Shown here piece after piece: positions 55,951 through 58,411 of a stretch of 58,411 bases of DNA. The first letter of the stretch is position 1; every line of letters begins with the position of its first letter. The position numbers and the translations under genes are program-made. The notes below the pieces were generated by a model. That model was not told the origin of the DNA. It made no database searches and was given only the letters and a program-made list of their open reading frames with translations. Source of the DNA: a bacterium (GTDB taxonomy: Bacteria > Auribacterota > UBA3054 > JAPLST01); assembly GCA_026417575.1 (NCBI GenBank), contig JAOACZ010000199.1, forward strand, positions 1 through 58,411. The letters run 5' to 3'.

Positions 55951-58392
55951 TTAATTGCTGCGTCCCTCCATCGCAGCACGTTCGGCCCGGCGCCTGCGCA
56001 GCACCTCTTTTATCTCCTCCACCCGTTCGCGCGTCAGTGGATACCTCCACAGGACAAGTAGACAGCCCAACGTCAAAATGCCCGGCACAAAGCTGTTCAT
56101 GATACGCATGCGCATGATCGTTGCCGGAGTTTGATTGTACTCAAGTACAGGATCAAAACCAGACAGCACGAGCACAATTCCCGGAAGAACTGCGGAGATT
56201 GCGTTCACAATCTTGATAATAAAAGCGTTAATCGCTCCAAACATTCCCTCACGCCGAAATCCCGTCACGAGCTCGTCATGGTCGGTCACGTCTGCCATCA
56301 TTGTCGCCAGAACCATGTAGTACGACGCAATGCCCACCGAGTAGAAAATCGGCACGATGAACTGATATTCGGGGTGACCTTTCCTCAAACAAAAGAAATT
56401 TAATATCGTGCCAATCGACATAAGTATGACGGCCCACCGCATGACTACATGCTTCTGGAACTTCTCACACGCCCATTTCAGCGCAGGCAAGTTGATCAGA
56501 CCCAATACCCAGCAAAACGTCCCCACGTACGCTGCAATGCGCGCACCTGCACCAGCCGACCCCATCACCCAATAAATGTTCAGATATCCTCCCAATGGCA
56601 GGAACATCCCTTGCACTAACCCTAAAAAATTGTACAAGAAAATGATGCGCAGGAAGTTGGGGTTCTTGCACAGACTTATAAACGACTGGATGATGCCCAT
56701 GTGATGCTCTAACTGCCGCTTGGAGATCACCGTGCTCATCCGTTCCTTGACAAATACAACCATCAGTATTGTGGCAGGAATCCCCAGTGAACACGCCAAG
56801 AGCGCTACGTAAAAGAGTCCGTCCAGCGCTGTACGGAAGTACAGCAAAAAGCAAAACACCGGTACATACGGCGCGATCACACCCACCACGTGATCCACAA
56901 TCGAACGATACATGACCACGCGCGTGCGCCCGTCATAACTCGGGCACAGCTCTATTCCCAAGGCATAATATGGCACAGACTGGATAGTCGTGAACGTGGT
57001 AAACAAGAGCAGACCCACCAACACGTACAAAGTAACGCTGCGCGTGTCACGGTTATCTGGATCCCAAAAAATGCGCCACGCATCGATAAGTTCCTGCAAT
57101 GTGCTCTTACCACTCGTCTCCTGAGACATCGGGCCTACATAGCCGGTGAGGAGGGCCTCCACTTGCCCTCGCATCCGCTCCGTGTTAAGCCGGCCCTCGC
57201 GGTACTGGTGGAGCAGTGACGCTGCTGCGCGCTGCGCGCTCGCCTGCGCAGCAACGCTGCACAGGTTTGTCAGAGCTGCCAGCCGTTCCTGCGCATAAAC
57301 AAGCCGGCCACGCGCGATCCCAGCCTCAAGCACGTCACTGGCGTTCGTGTACACGAGCGACTGCCGTACCGCCTCCTCAGCAGCAACAACCAGCTCATTG
57401 AGTCGCGTTGCATTCGTGGCAAAGAACACCTCTGCACTTGCAGACTCCTTCATGGCGGTCAGCGCAGCCTGCCAGGCCGCTTCTGAGGACCTGCAACCTT
57501 CCCCGCGTGCGGCGAGCCTCGCAACCAACAGCAGTGTCTGACCAGCTCTACGCACACTCTGCGCTGCAGCGCTTAGGTCATCAGGAACACCCTCACCTCC
57601 AATCGCCCGCAGAATACCTGGCACGAACGCGACCGCGTCGCTTCCCGCCCTCCTCCCCGCGCGCACCACGTCTACCTGCACCAGCAGCTCCTCACTCGCC
57701 TTCGCAACTGCCATTGCCTTGTCCAAACGTGTGATTACCTGTCGCGCGTTGTTGACCATCGTCTGCGCATGCTCGCAGTTCAGCTTCTTTGTGGATAGCA
57801 GCTTCGCATCGCCAAAAGCCATGGCATTCGAGAACGATTGTTCCATACGCGCCAGACGTTCTTGACGCTTATGAAAATCGGCAAGAATGTCAGGCATCAA
57901 CCTACCATACATGTTCGTAATCTTGCGATAGTCGCGTCGGAGAGCATCCAGGTCCTTCTCCAGCACCACGTCGCTGCACACACTAGATCGCGCTAACAAC
58001 GCTAGATAATTCGTAAGCGTCGTCGTCGCTCGTTCAGCGCGTGCCAGCAGCGTGATGGACTGTTTGTCACCTTCCAGGACTCGGTTGGAAGATATGCTGT
58101 GCACTTTGGGAAACCAAATGATGAGCACTGCCACAAGGGCGCTGCGACCTATCCCACCTACGAGAATAAACGGCCGCCGCCGCCCCCAGCGGCTTTTAAA
58201 ATTGTCCGTGATCTGCGCCATCACCGGATCGGTCACCGCATCCCAAAATGTCTTGATTCCCAGCACCACCCCCAGGATAAGCGGATTAATCCGCATGGCA
58301 ACGACCATCACAGTCTGCAGAATGCTAAAAAACTGATTCGAGATGCTGCTTTCTATATTGCCGAAAGCGTATAACAGCACCTCTTTCGTCGG
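55951..58392 (-). CDS. GPH-family (MelB-type) sugar:cation symporter, 5'-truncated, with a ~350-residue insertion
   Basis: This major-facilitator protein matches the glycoside-pentoside-hexuronide symporters: TFWDAVTDPVMAQITDNFKSRWGRRRPFIL is the conserved loop 2-3 signature, followed by typical later helices. The first residues listed (MYKRQ) come from sequencing adapter, and the true N-terminus lies beyond the contig edge, probably missing only a few residues. Between helix 3 (ending near residue 100) and helix 4 (starting near 456) lies a helical, Ala/Glu/Arg-rich insertion of ~350 residues. By the inferred membrane topology it is in the periplasm. The normal GPH length is about 450-500 residues. 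The C-terminus is basic (EVLRRRRAERAAMEGR). The AraC gene is its nearest regulator candidate. Confidence 0.85.
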   Translation of the reverse strand, partial: PTKEVLLYAFGNIESSISNQFFSILQTVMVVAMRINPLILGVVLGIKTFWDAVTDPVMAQITDNFKSRWGRRRPFILVGGIGRSALVAVLIIWFPKVHSISSNRVLEGDKQSITLLARAERATTTLTNYLALLARSSVCSDVVLEKDLDALRRDYRKITNMYGRLMPDILADFHKRQERLARMEQSFSNAMAFGDAKLLSTKKLNCEHAQTMVNNARQVITRLDKAMAVAKASEELLVQVDVVRAGRRAGSDAVAFVPGILRAIGGEGVPDDLSAAAQSVRRAGQTLLLVARLAARGEGCRSSEAAWQAALTAMKESASAEVFFATNATRLNELVVAAEEAVRQSLVYTNASDVLEAGIARGRLVYAQERLAALTNLCSVAAQASAQRAAASLLHQYREGRLNTERMRGQVEALLTGYVGPMSQETSGKSTLQELIDAWRIFWDPDNRDTRSVTLYVLVGLLLFTTFTTIQSVPYYALGIELCPSYDGRTRVVMYRSIVDHVVGVIAPYVPVFCFLLYFRTALDGLFYVALLACSLGIPATILMVVFVKERMSTVISKRQLEHHMGIIQSFISLCKNPNFLRIIFLYNFLGLVQGMFLPLGGYLNIYWVMGSAGAGARIAAYVGTFCWVLGLINLPALKWACEKFQKHVVMRWAVILMSIGTILNFFCLRKGHPEYQFIVPIFYSVGIASYYMVLATMMADVTDHDELVTGFRREGMFGAINAFIIKIVNAISAVLPGIVLVLSGFDPVLEYNQTPATIMRMRIMNSFVPGILTLGCLLVLWRYPLTRERVEEIKEVLRRRRAERAAMEGRSN

Positions 58393-58411
58393 CTGTCTCT
58401 TATACACATCT
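58393..58411. other. Nextera transposase adapter (sequencing artefact)
   Basis: The last 19 bases, CTGTCTCTTATACACATCT, are exactly the Tn5/Nextera mosaic end. They are not genomic. Read on the minus strand they create the spurious MYKRQ start of the transporter ORF. Confidence 0.97.

Noticed and set aside
1-58392. CRISPR arrays, tRNA or rRNA genes, intact insertion sequences, attachment sites and replication origins
   Set aside because: I looked for regularly spaced repeats, tRNA-like T-arms, transposase motifs and iteron/DnaA-box clusters and saw none that hold up. A tRNA scan would be decisive.

Overview
This is a metagenome- or single-cell-type contig. The last 19 bases (58393-58411) are an exact Nextera transposase mosaic end, so native sequence stops at 58392. 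The gene content suggests a member of the Planctomycetes-Verrucomicrobia-Chlamydiae group, most likely Kiritimatiellota, Lentisphaerota or Verrucomicrobiota. The reasons are several very large secreted proteins (beta-helix, LamG, Ig, lamin-tail and OB folds) that end in PEP-CTERM-like sorting tails, a GPH-type sugar symporter, ThyX, a PEP-CTERM/LamG secretome and lone sugar-isomerase/Gfo-Idh-MocA cassettes. This placement is an inference from gene families; there is no rRNA marker in the window.

Layout. 0.8-15.1 kb, minus strand: a secreted beta-helix/LamG PEP-CTERM protein, then a thyX-secA-DUF3332 operon, a tilS-xylA pair, and a yacG-uvrB-cupin operon. 15.3-15.8 kb: a non-coding tandem duplication with a 274-bp period. 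16.2-17.8 kb: an internally duplicated PEP-CTERM protein behind a clear promoter and a perfect 14-bp palindrome. 17.9-19.3 kb, minus strand: a methylenetetrahydrofolate-reductase-like gene and a Nudix hydrolase. 19.7-32.5 kb, plus strand: seven tightly packed genes, namely a giant GspK-like pseudopilin carrying lamin-tail segments, an OB/lamin-tail/PEP-CTERM protein, two exported endonuclease/exonuclease/phosphatase (EEP) proteins, a membrane-anchored zinc-ribbon protein with four OB folds, a lone TctA-family permease and a YdjM-like membrane hydrolase. 33.1-36.9 kb: a LeuA/homocitrate-synthase-family enzyme fused to a C-terminal sensor-like domain, followed by hisD and def. 37.1-46.3 kb: a mixed operon of a Gfo/Idh/MocA oxidoreductase, two sugar isomerase/epimerase TIM barrels, a YcfL-like lipoprotein, purM, a YkgJ-type cysteine-cluster protein, hisI, trpE, trpG and an MsbA-type ABC exporter. 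46.5-47.6 kb: a sulfotransferase and a cold-shock protein. 47.9-53.1 kb, minus strand: two PEP-CTERM genes broken mainly by indels. 53.8-54.8 kb: an AraC regulator. 56-58.4 kb, minus strand: a GPH-family transporter, truncated by the contig edge, with a remarkable ~350-residue periplasmic insertion.

How the genes fit together. Housekeeping functions (protein export, dTMP synthesis, tRNA modification, excision repair, purine, histidine and tryptophan synthesis) are interleaved with a large exported-protein programme. The strongest candidate for an undescribed system is the 19.7-32.5 kb cluster. It puts secreted nucleases, lamin-tail and OB-fold proteins, a pseudopilin and a permease into one co-directional unit. 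I read it, as a hypothesis only, as an envelope system for capturing and degrading extracellular nucleic acid and taking up the products. Several genes have promoter -10 boxes almost touching the start codon, which suggests short-leader or leaderless mRNAs. I saw no tRNA, rRNA, CRISPR array, intact insertion sequence or replication origin.
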